Source: Panorpa germanica (Eukaryota; Arthropoda; Insecta; Mecoptera; Panorpidae). Taken from it: a stretch of 64,000 nt of DNA. The translations under genes were made by a program, and so were the position numbers. The DNA lies in assembly GCA_963678705.1 (NCBI GenBank), contig OY783213.1, positions 11,412,451 to 11,476,450 of the forward strand. The letters run 5' to 3'. The notes below the pieces were generated by a model. It was given only the letters and a program-made list of their open reading frames with translations. It was not told the DNA's origin and searched no databases. Shown in pieces: positions 24,725 to 41,087 of the stretch. Within the stretch, counting starts at the first letter, position 1; the number at the start of each line of letters is the position of its first letter.

Positions 24725-27685
24725 TTATTTAATTGGAGCATTTTTTAAAGTCTTGCACGTGACTTTGCCTCCTTCTGGTGAAACGAGAGGCGATCCTTGC
24801 CATTCTGCTTCAAGATTAGCGTTGATTTTTAAATCCACTTGCAGCTTCTCCCACACCTAAAATATATTATTAAACTTATAAATAATTAGACACAATTTAT
24901 ATAAATAAATATCAACAACTTTAACCTTTTTCTTAGGGTTCAATTGTTCATCCGGCTTTCCACTATCTTCATACCCAGCAACTTTTATCAGATCTCCGGG
25001 TAAAGCATCTTCTGGAGGTTGAAGAACTTCAACAGCGCGAGGATCATCACTGAAAAACAGAGACAAATATATGTGGAGTCATAAAAATAAATCGAGCATA
25101 CAAAGAAATCATAACTATAACACCCGATCTAGAAAAGTCGTAAAAGAATGTGATTAACAAGTGTATATTGTGAACGGAAACCAAGTAAAAGGTTAAAGCA
25201 ATTAAAATGTGTGAAACTTTAAACCACTGATTGAAAACGTGAAAGAATGAAAGCGTGCCTACCGAAATTAACTAAACGCATTCTCAAAAGTAATAAAAAT
25301 AAACCAATTAAATCTAGCTGAAAACTAATGTAGGACTGAGTATATAATAACTAGAATTTAAGATGGTTTGTTCATTCATTGTTCTGTATTTGTAAAGTAA
25401 ACACCAACGTTTATATTGTAACCTTATTGTATTATTATCATCGTTATTATTTTTTTAAATAAATGTATTAAACAAATTATGTGATTCTTTATCATCCTGA
25501 CAAGAAACTAAGATATTACATAGTTGAATATTAATTGAATCGACATTTGCCCTAAATTAAATAAGAGTACCTTGATTCCACATCAGAATTGGGATAGTAC
25601 TCTTGTTTTTCACATATATATATGATTAAAATTGAAGAGAAAAAGACTATTACTACAAGCCTTATTTCTTCGGAACAGGAAGAATGAAGATTATTATTTA
25701 TACTCACACAGACGCACATAAAACCATCCCTTGAGACTCAATGCCCCTCATTTTTGCTGGTTTTAAATTGCATAACACTACAACATTTCGGTTTATCAAT
25801 TCTTCCAGAGGCATAAAATTAGCTAATCCGCTTACTATCTAAAAAGTAAATAATTTACGAATAAAATGTTTACAAATATAAATAAAAACTTTGCAAAATA
25901 TGACTTACTGTTCTTGGCTTGTCTTCTCCTAGATCAATTGTCTCAACATATAGACTCTCAGCATCTGGATGTTTAATTGCTTCAATTATTTTGCCTACTC
26001 TGATATCTAATCTATGAGGAGATAGAACATCTTCTACTGGAGTTGCCGATTGTTTTGCAGGAGGTGGGTAGGCTTGCGCTGCAAGCTTCCTTTAACAACA
26101 CAATTGAAACATATCTCTTGAAAGTTTTTTTAAGTTGTATTTGAAAAACTATCAAAAATCGCAAACTTACTTTAACTCAGGAGTATTGAATGCAGCTATA
26201 ATAGGAGCTAATAACTTGTTGATATACTCCTCTACAGAATTTTTAAGGTCTCCAGGATGCAGTTCTTCTTTTGCAAAACTATCTTCCAAAGGTTGATATT
26301 CAGTAAAAGTTACATTACCGCCAAATTCAGGTTTCCTTGTGACAACGAATCCTTAACGAAAATAATATTATATATAATAATCGTTTAATGGTTACTAAAT
26401 ATGAATTGGTAACTATTATGTACCTTCGCCTTCTTTAAATAAAGGAAATAGTACATGCTTCACAAACGACAATAATCCGTTATCCGTAATATTTCCTGGT
26501 TCACAAAACGCCCTCTTTAATTTTTTCTTTACAATTGCCGGTGTATCGAGTAAGTCTATCTTACTATCCACTTCACTTGAAGACATCTTTCCTCCGGCAA
26601 GTCCAGGAACTAATATATAAAACAAATTACATTACAAAATAGAACAATTTTTTAGTAACTACTTTGAAATTAATGGACTTAAGAAATATTACCCATAGGG
26701 TTCATTAGATGAATACGTTTTGCATATCCTAATTGAGGTAAATATTTTTCGGACATGGTAAAAATTTTCCTTTGATCAACACCTCCAAATTGAGCATCAA
26801 CCTTTAGATGTTCTTCATCGAGAGCTTGAAGTCCAGGATATAATAATCCAGATAAAAGTGGATGTTCCACTTGTTTAACAACCTACAAATTATTATCCAG
26901 TTAAAATTTCGAGCAAAAAGTTTATTGTGTGTTGTATTTTTCCTCTAATTAAAATAAATAATTTATATTCCGGAAAAGCAAGTTTTCACATTCAAATCTG
27001 TTTATACCCAAGCCTTCTTCCTACGCTACACACTACTCACTCATGCAAATACCTCGGCGCCTGCTTTCTTGGCATCATGTTGTGAAATAACAGAACTAAG
27101 GCGGTAAACATCTAATGTATATTCGCGAGAGAGCTGGTAATCAGTTCCTCTGACGAATTTCAATTTATCCAAGGGAACATCAATACTTGTGAGCATTGCT
27201 TTAATAGCAGCTTAAAAAATCATAAGATTTATAAATTGAGTATGACATATGTACGTGTTTTAGCTATTTACAAAAACGTTTATCTACCTTCATAATATTT
27301 TGTACGTAATTCCAAAAGTGACCATGGAGCTTTCAAATTATCCAAATAGGCATGTAGATCAGCAAGCAAAATTGTAATCTGAAAATTCACGTAGTTTTTT
27401 CTTAAACTTGAAATTCAACGTTCGATCTTTCCCATAAGCTGAACTTTGATGAATAGAAGTTTTAAAAGTTATAACGAAAGTTTTCATTACCTCACAACCA
27501 GCTTTTAAAAAATCGGCTATTTTAGACATTGGTACGAAATACGCAACATGAGGCTTGCCAGTGGTTGCTGTGCCCCAGTATATTTTCAAATCCCTTTCTT
27601 TTAAAATTGATGTTAATTTGTCTTCCCCAAGAACCTCTTGGAGGTTCCTTGTAATTAAATGTTTTTTCTCTTCCATACTGCCCAT
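24725..27685 (-). CDS. TyrRS: Cytosolic tyrosyl-tRNA synthetase with EMAP-II-like C-terminal domain
   Basis: Charges tRNA-Tyr with tyrosine in the cytosol. Ten exons: 27491-27685, 27288-27378, 27053-27210, 26693-26882, 26424-26609, 26171-26351, 25909-26089, 25708-25838, 24926-25049, 24725-24856. They give 522 residues (about 528 in human). The class I signatures are PHVAY (residues 45-49, the HIGH equivalent) and KMSSS (219-223). [18 protein letters not shown] and [11 protein letters not shown] are tyrosine/tRNA-binding blocks. From about residue 355 the protein continues into an OB-fold tail ([20 protein letters not shown]) like EMAP II and the yeast Arc1p tail, the usual animal arrangement. 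The largest intron is 25050-25707. The start is the first of two nearby ATGs (residues 1 and 4). Confidence 0.96.
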
Positions 27686-28652
27686 TATTTTTCAAATTCT
27701 ATAAAAATTCGAATCTGAAAGAAAATATATAATGAGGAAAATAATTTCATTAAAATTATTACTATTTTGATGAGTATATCTGTTCCTTGAATTAAGAAGA
27801 TGTGCTCGCAAGTGAATTTAAAAGAATAAATACCTAATAATTAAACCTCAAATATAATAATAGAGATAACCTCAAATTATCTGTTAGTATATTGTCGAAA
27901 GAAATTTGAAATTAAGATTAATATTCCACATAAATTTTATGGTTTTGAAGTACATTTTAATAGGAATATAACTTACATGAATTAAAATAAGTATCCCTAA
28001 TAATATTGGACAATATGTACTTTTACTTTATACTAGAAATTGTAATGAACACGTTGACAGCAAACTTTATCCTGCTTTCTTCAATGACAAGCTCTTTAGA
28101 TCAGGGATGAAGAACCTACGTACACGCCACATCTGGTACGCATAAAAAAGGTAATTTAAAGTTTGTGACTGAAACGCTATCGGTTTATTGTCAATTATGA
28201 CTAGATACAATAGATTTCGCACGAGGCTTAAAAAGAAGCTGTCGAAATATTAAAAGGTTCGCCATCACTGGTTTATAGTATCAAACTTTCGTAATATGAA
28301 GCAATCTTAATTAAAATTTCTAAGAAAGTGTTTATTATATAATTTCTTTAAGAATGTATTTGAGATGTTTTCTCAGAATGTTCATAGAGAAATTTTTTGG
28401 TACAATTAGTAACTTAACTTATATTTGTATATATATAAAACTCCTTTTTAACAATTAATAAAAAAGTAATAAGGGTAAAGTAACTTTATTAAATTAATAT
28501 ATGTTACAAAAATAATAATTATAAAAGAAACGGATTTTATAGATACAATATATTACTGGAAGCGAGATATTGTTCAATATGATTTTTCTTATAATCCCAA
28601 TATATAAGACACTCGATCCTTTATTTAATGTAATACTATAAAGTTGCATAGA
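27686..28652. other. Intergenic between TyrRS start and SRP54 stop
   Basis: 970 bp containing the TyrRS promoter and SRP54 3' region. No gene or recognised repeat. Confidence 0.5.
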
Positions 28653-31542
<2,890 letters not shown>

Positions 31543-33921
31543 ATGTCTCTTAGTCAATCTTCTGTGGTAAGTATTTTAATATAAATATCATGTGGAAAAA
31601 TAAATATAATATTTTTATTTTATTTATAAATATGGTGGATTAGGTATTTAGTTGACACATCACCTGCTGCCAATAATTGACAACCTTGAAAACGCATATT
31701 AATTTTTATTATAATATTAATTGTAAAACAAATTTTAAAACCGAAATTAGTATTACATCAAACAAAAATGAAATTGGAAATTTTCTTTTGTAGTTTTTCT
31801 TATGAGGCGTCTATACCATATTGGTAGATTTGCAAAATTAGTGTTCCATTAGAAATATTAACCATTTCCTTAACCATTTTTCTAAAAATATTATTAATTT
31901 CCAAGAAAATATTTTCTTCGCGTTATTGTTTAAACTGCAATTCTTGTTAATTTTAATTTTAATGTTAATTCTGTATTATTAAATTCAATTAGTGTAATAA
32001 TTGTTTATCGCTTGTAAATTTTATGAAATCGTAAATATGTACGAAATGTATAAATGTAAATATGTATAAAATGTCATTTGTTATTAATATATTAAAATTA
32101 ATTTTTCCATATGGTAACTAACAAGTTTTATTGATCTGATATGTTCACAATTTACACTATGGCTCTTTAATTAAAAGAATTCTTATTCTTGCACCTTTTC
32201 CAGTAACATTAATGATCTGTCTTTCTATAAATGATCTCTCATTGCCCATGCCATTTCTTTCTTGGCTTGATATGTTTTAAATTTTATCTCTACCATATGT
32301 ATAAGATTTTATGTTACCACTTTAATTTATTATGCAAAAAGACTGCAAAACAATGTATAAAATTACAGAAATCTGTACATAACATTAATAAAACAAAATC
32401 ATTGTAGATGAAGCTGTATAGCACAGTTATTGAGGATGTAATAAATGGTGTAAGAGATAGTTTCCTTGACGAGGGTGTTGATGAGCAAGTACTTCAGGAA
32501 CTTAAACAAGTTTGGGAGGCAAAATTACAAGCCAGCAAAGCTGTGGAGCCTACACCAGACCCTGTAGAGGCACTACCACCACCTATTGTAGCAAATAATC
32601 AAAAGGTATGACATTGTATCTTTAAGAATATATCTTAAATATGATTAGTAATAGTATACAATGTGATAACAATGTGTTATCTACAAATATTTTTCATATG
32701 TAATCTCTTATTTCAATCTTTTAACTACAGGATAATAATTAAACGTATATGTATTGTTAAAAACCTATTTGTAAGTGTTGAATATCTTAGAAGGTTATAG
32801 ACACATATTCAAATCTTAGCGGTTAGCATTTTTTTAAACAGGCAAATGGCAATAGAACTGGAGCTATCAAGAAGGAGTCGACAGTCATACATCATCCACA
32901 ACAACAGTTTGCACAACAATCACAACAGCAAATGGTTAAACAAATGCAACAACCAAAGCCTGTGCAGCAACCGAAGCCTGTGCAACAGTCATTAGGCAAT
33001 CAATCAACTTTACCACAGACTGTAGTCCCAATCGATCCCTCAAAAATGGTTCCCATACAGGTAATTAAGTTAATTACAAAGTTTTATTCAAAAATAGTCA
33101 TAACTCATAATCAATATTATTTCTTTTATAGATTACATTACCTGCTCAAACTGGTGTAGAACATTCAGCACCTCGTGTCCTTACTATTCAGGTTCCTGCA
33201 TCAGCTTTACAAGGAAATCAATTACATCAAGTTCTAACTGGACCTGTTATTACAGCAACAATGAGTTTACCACAAAATTTAGCATCTAGTTTACTTCAAC
33301 AACACGTAAATTCTATGTTAAAGGGTGGAGCCACTTATGCCAAGAGTAAGAGATATATACCAACTATAAAATTGTCATGAAATTAATATTACTCTATAAT
33401 GCTCGCTTCTGTTATTAGTGTTATATACAGTATGTAGCAATTTCTTAACTATCTTTGAATGTTTAAATAATAATTAATATGTTGTAGACGTAAACGCAAA
33501 TCTACCACAAACGGATGGTCCAAATGACTCGTCTGATGATGAAGTTAGTGACGGATCCGACGATAATATTGATGGTCCCTCTGATGATGATAATGACAAG
33601 GACGACGATGATTTAGATGAAGCTGAAGGAGGTGCTGAAGAAGAGCCGCTGAATAGTGCCGATGATGTGTCTGATGATGACCCTACTGATATGTTTGATA
33701 CAGATAATGTTGTAGTATGTCAATATGACAAGGTGAGTTTATTTGGTTTCGAAATCAATGATCTGTATATCTTTTCTAAACCAAATTTTCTTTATTGTTT
33801 TATTATTTTACAGATAACAAGAAGTAGAAACAAATGGAAATTTTATTTAAAAGATGGTATAATGAATTTAAATGGAAAAGATCTAGTGTTTCAACGATCT
33901 AATGGAGATGCGGAATGGTAA
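31543..33921 (+). CDS. TfIIA-L: Transcription initiation factor IIA large subunit (alpha/beta precursor)
   Basis: A general RNA polymerase II factor that stabilises TBP on the promoter; in animals the precursor is cleaved into alpha and beta. Exons: 31543-31566, 32408-32605, 32842-33060, 33132-33345, 33488-33732, 33814-33921, giving 335 residues. Residues 9-27, MKLYSTVIEDVINGVRDSF, form the N-terminal helix bundle. A Gln/Pro-rich linker follows (exon 3, with a repeated QPKPVQ motif). A long Asp/Glu stretch (exon 5) comes next. The C-terminal beta barrel is KWKFYLKDGIMNLNGKDLVF, ending DAEW as in the family. The first coding exon has only eight codons and intron 1 is 841 bp. AATAAA at 33987-33992 may be the polyadenylation signal. 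Confidence 0.95.
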
Positions 33922-36900
33922 AAGAAAATAAACAATAACAAAATGATACACTAAAATCTCATTCCCAAAGTGTCTGAATAATCCTAAATAAAAAATTAAA
34001 AAAACGCTATAAAATTATAAAAACTTATACATAAGTGTTAAAATAACAGTGCAGTGTATTTGATAACCGATTTCTATTTGTAAATTTAAAATTGATATTA
34101 TTACATATATTTTGATACAGTCTTCGTTTAGAAACAGAACTATGAAAATCAAGTTAAACTTACAAATGATTCAAATATTCAATGCTAATATACTGAAATT
34201 ATTATAATATTTACTCTTAAATTCAATTACCTAATTTTTAACAAATAACCAATAGTTTTACTTATATTTAAAAGTGTATTTTATTTTTAACATAGTTTCG
34301 TTGTGCATTACATTTTTTCTTGTTGTAAATCGGATCTAAAATTTATTGCAATACAATGTTATTGATTTTGTTTTAGCATTTTATAATAATGAAATTGTTT
34401 GTGTTCATGAAGTTCAAAAAAATTTGGTGTGTAATTGTTTAGTTAGAATTTAACGCAAATGACGGTTTGAATTACCACGGTTTACCTACTTTCCATAATT
34501 AAGTAAAACTATAGTGTTAATTAACAAAACATAATTGTGTCTTATATGTATTCATTACTAACAGATTTAATTTAGATGAAATACCTGAATATATATTTAT
34601 TATATTCAGTTATGAATAATCATAATCTTATATTTGAAAAACATATTATGTAGACGTTCTTTTTAATAAAATTTAGATATATTTTTAGTTTACAATGTTA
34701 AACATTTTTGATTGCATTGTATAATAAAATATGCTTTAGACCAAAATAGTAAAAGTTTAAGTTAGTTACTAATAAAAAAAGAACTGTTTTTGAAAATAAC
34801 ATACAAAATAATATTACATAATCTATATAATATAATATGTATTATAATCATAGTGGAATCAACCACTAAATTATTATTTTTTTGTTAATAAAAATTGTTT
34901 GTATTATACATTATTAGATTTATATGTCAATAAATCGATTCCGTCCTTATGCGGAAATTTTTATCAAATATTATGGTTGCCACAGCATAGAAACCAGCAA
35001 ATATAATAACTAAAATAAAAAAAACTACTAAAGAAGTTTAATGGACTTATTGATAGTATAAATAATTTAATAAAAGAAAATGTTACCTACTTCATTAATT
35101 TAGTTTTGATGTTATTTTCATTTAGAATTGATGTTGTCTTGGGGTTGAATTTATATATTCTGGTAACAATAAAGTTATATTTAGGTATCGAGCTTTTTTA
35201 TAAAGCTAAGAAAGAGAATATATTGTGGGCTCAATGCTAAGATTTGAACTGAAAATATCTTTTAAAATTAAATACAAATATTTGCCTTTTATTATACAAG
35301 TCATATATCTAAATCTGATAGCAATATGTTCTATTTAGAAAAAAAATATTTATATGTTGTATTCTAATTTAAAAAGAATAGTATTTAGAGTACTTTAAGG
35401 TAACACTAGATTATTTGTGCAAATTTGACAGTGTTATTTATTGGAGTGTTCTCACCCTGAACAGAGTACGTTTGCAGATCATAGTAGCCGCACGTTCTGC
35501 TTTTTGGAATAAATACAACTCGTTCAAAAACTATACTTTTTGGAATACATATAGAACGTGTGCCGCTTGTGTGTACGATTTCATGGACAGCAAATCGTTG
35601 ATAGAGAAAAATGATAAAGTGCTTTGTTTCAGTGTGAGACAGCCATATGCTCTTTGGAACATAATTTCTATATGAAAAGGTTTTGCAATAGTAAATAGTA
35701 AAAATTTGGTAATACTATTTATAAGCTATAAGTTCAGTTTTCGAATTATTTCCAAGTCTATACAAAACCAATAACAAATTTATGTAAGAACTTATTTTTT
35801 TTCAAATATTTCACGACTAATAATAATTGCTCAAAATTTTTTAATTAAAATTATTTCGTAGAGTTTGTTAATTTTATTTTTAAAATATATTCAATTAACT
35901 GTCTTAGCACATATAATTATTTGCTTTACTGTAACAACTTTGTTGTAATAATAACTTTATATTAGAAGAGTAAATATAAGATTTAATATTTATATTTGTC
36001 TTAAAAGGCGAAGAAATAACTAGATAGAATATTCCAAAAACTTTAGTACCGTGAAGTATCTTTCTCAACTACTGTTTTAATCTAATTTTTAATTTCAACG
36101 TGATTTTTCCTTGCACAAGTTTATTTAAAATTAAATTTGTGAAGTGTCTAGATATACTCGTATGCATATTCCATACTTTCTAAATTAAAAAAATTATTTT
36201 TATTTATTTTAAAAATTATTTCATTTACGACGCATGATTTCACAAACTGAAACTTACATTTAAAGTTAAAACATTGAATTGAAACTATATTTCAGTAGTT
36301 GTAAATGATATTTTATGGGTTCTATGAAATTGTATATAAAAATATATCTCTACCCAAGAGTTATATCAATTTTTTCAAATCCGGTAATGTATATTTTAAA
36401 CTCTTGGGTGTTTAACTTTCATAAATAAAAACTTAAATATAATGATACATTTACATCTAAATAAAATATTGGTACTTGTATTTACAGCAATAGAAAACTA
36501 AATGCCTCATTTGTAAATAACGTTGCTTTAAAAAATCTTTATTATTTGCTTTTATTATTATATAACCCGCTAAATACAAAACAGGGACCTTATACATTAT
36601 TCACATTAGTGTGACTCCAACATGCGACATTCAACATTTGTTGGAAGTGGTTGTACAACAAGTTAAAACTGAAGTAACATGTAATTCAATATATCAGTAC
36701 GTTCAAGTATCGGTACTCAGGCAAAAAATAATAATTAAGTAATAAAAATCAGTTTAATTATTTAATATTTAGGTTTGGTCACGAAAGACAGAGAAAATTT
36801 AATTATTCTAAACGAAAATTAGTTTTAAACGAGTTAGTTTTAATCTACAAAGGATTGTAATCTTACTTAATAAAAATACTCTAATGCGTCCTAGAGTTTT

Positions 36901-37644
36901 ACAGATATCATTTATTTATATGAATGTCTTAACTTATAAATGAGAAATATATGAATGTTTGATGTCACACTGTTGTGACCGATACTTGACATTCATGTAA
37001 TATTGTATTTAAACAAAACCTAGTAATATTTAATCTGTAAAGATCTCCTTTATTGATTCATATGAGGTATTCGAAAGCCTTTAATCGTTAAAAAGCAATT
37101 TTTAGGATCTTTTCAAAAACCAGTAAAAAGATTATACAAGGTTTTCTATTAGATAAAATTGTAAAAAAAACTTTAAGTACATAACTTTAACTGTGTTTAG
37201 CGGGAAGTATCGATTTGTAGCAAAAAAACTTATAATTATAAAACCTTCTTTATTATTACTATTATATTGATTTAATATAATATATTATTACATTAATATA
37301 ATAATTAATATATTATACTATTAATTAATAATATTATTATATCATTATTATTTGTTAATAAACTTATGAAATAGATTTTGTGTGCCTGAAACAACACTGA
37401 TTCTAAGTTTTTCAGTGTATGTTTTTAATAAGTATAAACACGAAAGTAACATTAACTTAATAGTATTATGTAAATGTTACTTTCGAGTTAACTAGAATAT
37501 TCGTATTTTACCAGTGTCTTTGTATATTCAAGCAATAAAGTTTATAATGATACTTAACGATAAAAATTAAATATATTAGTTAACTTAAGTTGTTACAACT
37601 GATGGTACCAACATGCGAAGAATAAAGAATTAACTATTGTGTTG

Positions 37645-38010
37645 TGAACTAATTTTTAGAGGTTGATTTTTTAATTTTTTATTGAAATTGTGATTAATTT
37701 ATTAAATTATTGTGTTGTTACCCTAGTACTTGATGATGTCAATAACTCGAGAAGTAATCTTATTTATTTTTTGTTTTATATCGCTTAATTGTTTTATATT
37801 GTTGCGACGTTTAATTCTGCATCTCTTTTACACTTCTCTTGTTTTACGGTGATAGCAAAGGTAGACAAACGAGCTCTGACATTTCTGGATTATTTCAATC
37901 ATTAATAACTTCTATAATATTGCAAATTGTATAAAAATAATTGGATATTTGAGGTTATGATAGCCACCTTTGTGTAGTTTTATAAAAATTAATTTATCGT
38001 TCAAAACCCA
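37645..38010 (+). mobile_element. Degraded family B element
   Basis: It begins TTGTGAACTAATTTTTAGAGG and ends with AATAATTGGATATTTGAGG, CACCTTTGTGTAG and GTTCAAAACCC. This order and spacing resemble family B, but the copy is heavily diverged. Confidence 0.35.
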
Positions 38011-38357
38011 ATTGCACAAAATATTACTGTACTTTGATTAGAATATCGTTTACCATCAGTAGTAATAATTTAGGATTATGCTTATTTTAAGAGTAACCAA
38101 TTTTTTATACATTGTATAAGTGTTAAATGTTGATTTTAATTCACAACAAGAATATTAAATATAACTAAAATGGTTAGATTTTCAGATTGCTTTCATATGA
38201 ATATCATATGTATATCAAAGGGATGAATCGAAATAGAGATTGGACTGGATTGGACCAAGGTGGTCAATTCTTTGCCAAACCGTAAGGACTATTCAACAAG
38301 GCCAGTATTAGTGGGTCATATCTAAAGGCCTCATTCTGTATGTAAATTTCAGTGGTG

Positions 38358-38440
38358 AGTAAATTTCATCGGTGAATTATGACGTCACATGACGCTATAG
38401 GATGCATATGGCGTCATTATTCACCGCTAAATTTCTATGG
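38358..38440. repeat. Imperfect palindrome
   Basis: AAATTTCATCGGTGAATTATGACG on the left is matched in inverted orientation by CGTCATTATTCACCGCTAAATTT on the right, with about 25 bp between the arms. It could form a cruciform or be the core of a small MITE. Confidence 0.6.
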
Positions 38441-38495
38441 TATGGTATGTAGATTAAAAACCTTGTGAGAAAATATAAGAGTGAAACTGTTCTAA

Positions 38496-38825
38496 TGGGC
38501 TTGTGAACTTATTTTTAAGGGGTTGTTTTTTTAATGTGTTATTGAAATAAAAATTAATATATGTATATTGACGTTTTTATATTTTTAATATCCAAAAGTT
38601 GCAAAGATATTTTAGCTATGCATTACACGTCACAGAAGAAATTCACTATCACCGTAATATAAAACTTGATGGGATACCCCTAGCTGTTAGTAGTGAATGT
38701 CATATCACACACATTCGTATGCGTCTCTGTTGTATAAAAGAGATGATAAAGCTACGGATGTGACGTACCATGTGTTGTAATTATTTTGTTAATTACAATA
38801 ATTAGACTTATGGTTCACAAGCCCA
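38496..38825 (+). mobile_element. Family B inverted-repeat element, 330 bp
   Basis: Bounded by TGGGCTTGTGAAC and its inverse GTTCACAAGCCCA. The interior is AT-rich and non-coding; it includes the CGTATGCGTCTCTGTTGTA block shared with 56130-56155 and, inverted, with 44270-44300. No target-site duplication is evident. Confidence 0.8.
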
Positions 38826-39196
38826 TTAAACAATAATGTCGACTTATTACCTTTGATATAAATTTTATATTCTCTTATTATTTTAACTTTATTCAAAAAA
38901 GCGCAATGTTCCAAGTCTAAATCAAGAAATCTGTGTTTTTTAATTGTATTTGAAATTTTGCACTTTTTTTAACATATAAAATATTTTATACAATACATAT
39001 GAATATGAATGAATTACAAATAAGTATTTCTATATAGAATGGTTATTGGACAATTTAAATTATACCACTCAAATTTTGTATTATATGCTTATATATAAGA
39101 TGGGAAAGGGGGTAGTAGTTATTTGGTTAAAGTTTCTTATAATCTGGTTAAAAGTGTATTTCGCTTCCTTATTTTTTTGCCATTTTATTATGTCAG

Positions 39197-39812
39197 TAGG
39201 CTTGTGTCCTCATTTTTTAGTGGTCGATTTTTCAATTGTTGATTTCGTCCCTATTTTATTAAATATCTAAATGTTGACGGAGATATAGTAATTAAAAATT
39301 TGAATTGTAGTTTTAGCGCTGGAAATGGTAGGCCATATTTGTATGACGTGAAATGCATTTTAACGTCAGTTATTTGTTGAGTAGGTCAGTGCTGTGGTAA
39401 TGTTTTGTAGCTGTTGATAGTCGAAATAATCAAGTCAAGTCAAAGAATAATAAGTTTTATTATTGAAATTTTATTGTTCCTTAAAATAGCTGTAAATAAT
39501 ATTTGATATTTTGATATATAAATACATATAGCAGAGATTTATGAGCTGTAAGGTTGGTAACCTGTAAACTTGTCAGAGTTCTGTCAAGAATATATCTACT
39601 TTACGCTCTGTTGTATAAAAGTGATGTCACATGCAATTGGAATGTTGTACAACGTTGAATCCCTTTAATAATTAAAGAGTCAAAATGACTTTTTTAATTG
39701 TTAATATATCTTGAAATATAAGGAGTTATTAAAAAATAATTGAACATTTACTAAATCACTTTATCAATATATAGGAAAATTTTATAGAAATAAGACATAG
39801 GACACAAGCCCA
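39197..39812 (+). mobile_element. Family A inverted-repeat element, copy A1
   Basis: Runs from TAGGCTTGTGTCCTCATTTT to AGGACACAAGCCCA. The interior shares GTAGGTCAGTGCTGTGGTAA and GTTGTACAACGTTGAATCCC with the other four copies in this window. Non-coding and non-autonomous. Confidence 0.85.
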
Positions 39813-41087
39813 TTACGACCTAAAACAATATCATAACTACAGATTTGTTAAACGAACATGTTTTTGAGTTGCAGATGTGACCTGTTGAAAAATTTAAATA
39901 GAAATATAATACAAATGTGCCAAAACCATTTTGTCAAGCAAAACCGCTTTTAACCAGACAATGCCGAGGAAATACAAAGAGCGGTTTACGGTTTCCGGTT
40001 TCCGGAATTTGATTATTTTATCATAATTCTTCTTACTGTATATATATAAAATTAAAATATTTGTAAAGTAGAATTATTATAAAATGTTTTTTTAATGTGT
40101 TTTTGTTATAAAAGTAACCGGAAATCGCTCTCTACTATTCCATGGATTAAGTTAAGTCCCGTCCGGTTCCGGTGGCCACAGACTGTAAATTGCACATATG
40201 AATGTCACACGTAGTTGTTTCACAATTTTGTGTTTTATTTTTAATAGCTACCTGCTAAATACTATTATGTATATGGTACATAATACACGAATATTTTACA
40301 TAAGAATTTATATTATATAAAAATAAAACTTACTATATAGCAGTATATAAAAGCCCACTTCTGATACTGAATAATATTATTTAAATATTTTTGTTGGACC
40401 TAAGGTAGTTACATAAACTATATATTATAATATATTATTATAGACTATAAATAAAAATGGTTTGTTTGTATTTTATAATATCATTTAAATATTATTATTA
40501 CAATAAGAAAGTTATGTTAGTGTTATGTAAAATATTCGTGAATAAATAAACTGTTTTCATTATGTGAAATGTTATTTTTATGTTATGTAATATTTATGTT
40601 TAGTGTTTAGCAACTAGCAGGCATTATGTCATATGTCATAATATTTTTGTGAGTAACATCTGTTACATATACTATACATTACTTACATATTGTACCTATC
40701 TTTGTGAATAATATATTCATAAATAAAAATCAAGCATTCTATTTCTTCTTCTTTTGACTTACAAAATACTTGTACAAAAATTGAAATTAGTAATTTATAT
40801 TTCTTTCTGATCGTCATACATATTTTGTATTTTTAAAATGTTAGAATTATGTTAAACTTCGGTATATAATAAAATGTAATGTTATGTAAAAAATATTGAT
40901 TTAGCAACTGACCAAAAAGATGAATAGCAAAGATTTGAACCTAAGGTTCGGATATATGTTAATGTTATATATTTTTTTCTTTATAACTTTATTAATTGTA
41001 CTAAATATAAAGTTGTCTCAAAACTAAGTACTATTTCAGTGAAGTCCACTACTCCAGCACCTAAGATATATAAGAAGTTTTAATTGA

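Larger units (their letters stand above)
33922..41087. other. 7.2-kb intergenic region without a recognisable gene
   Basis: No exon chain on either strand persuades me. Besides AT-rich DNA it contains a degraded family B element (37645-38010), an imperfect palindrome (about 38358-38440), an intact-looking family B element (38496-38825), a family A element (39197-39812), and a dispersed repeat near 40838-40890 that matches 54762-54815. A slightly GC-richer patch at 35440-35660 has three diverged CTTTTTGGAATA-like blocks and no sustained frame. Confidence 0.6.

Noticed and set aside
35415..35675. 86-codon open frame in a GC-richer patch of the intergenic desert
   Set aside because: No splice partners, no recognised motif and repeated TTTTTGGAATA blocks; I could not support a gene.
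39046..39270. Open frame entering family A element A1
   Set aside because: It crosses the element boundary, is AT-driven and has no counterpart in the other four copies.
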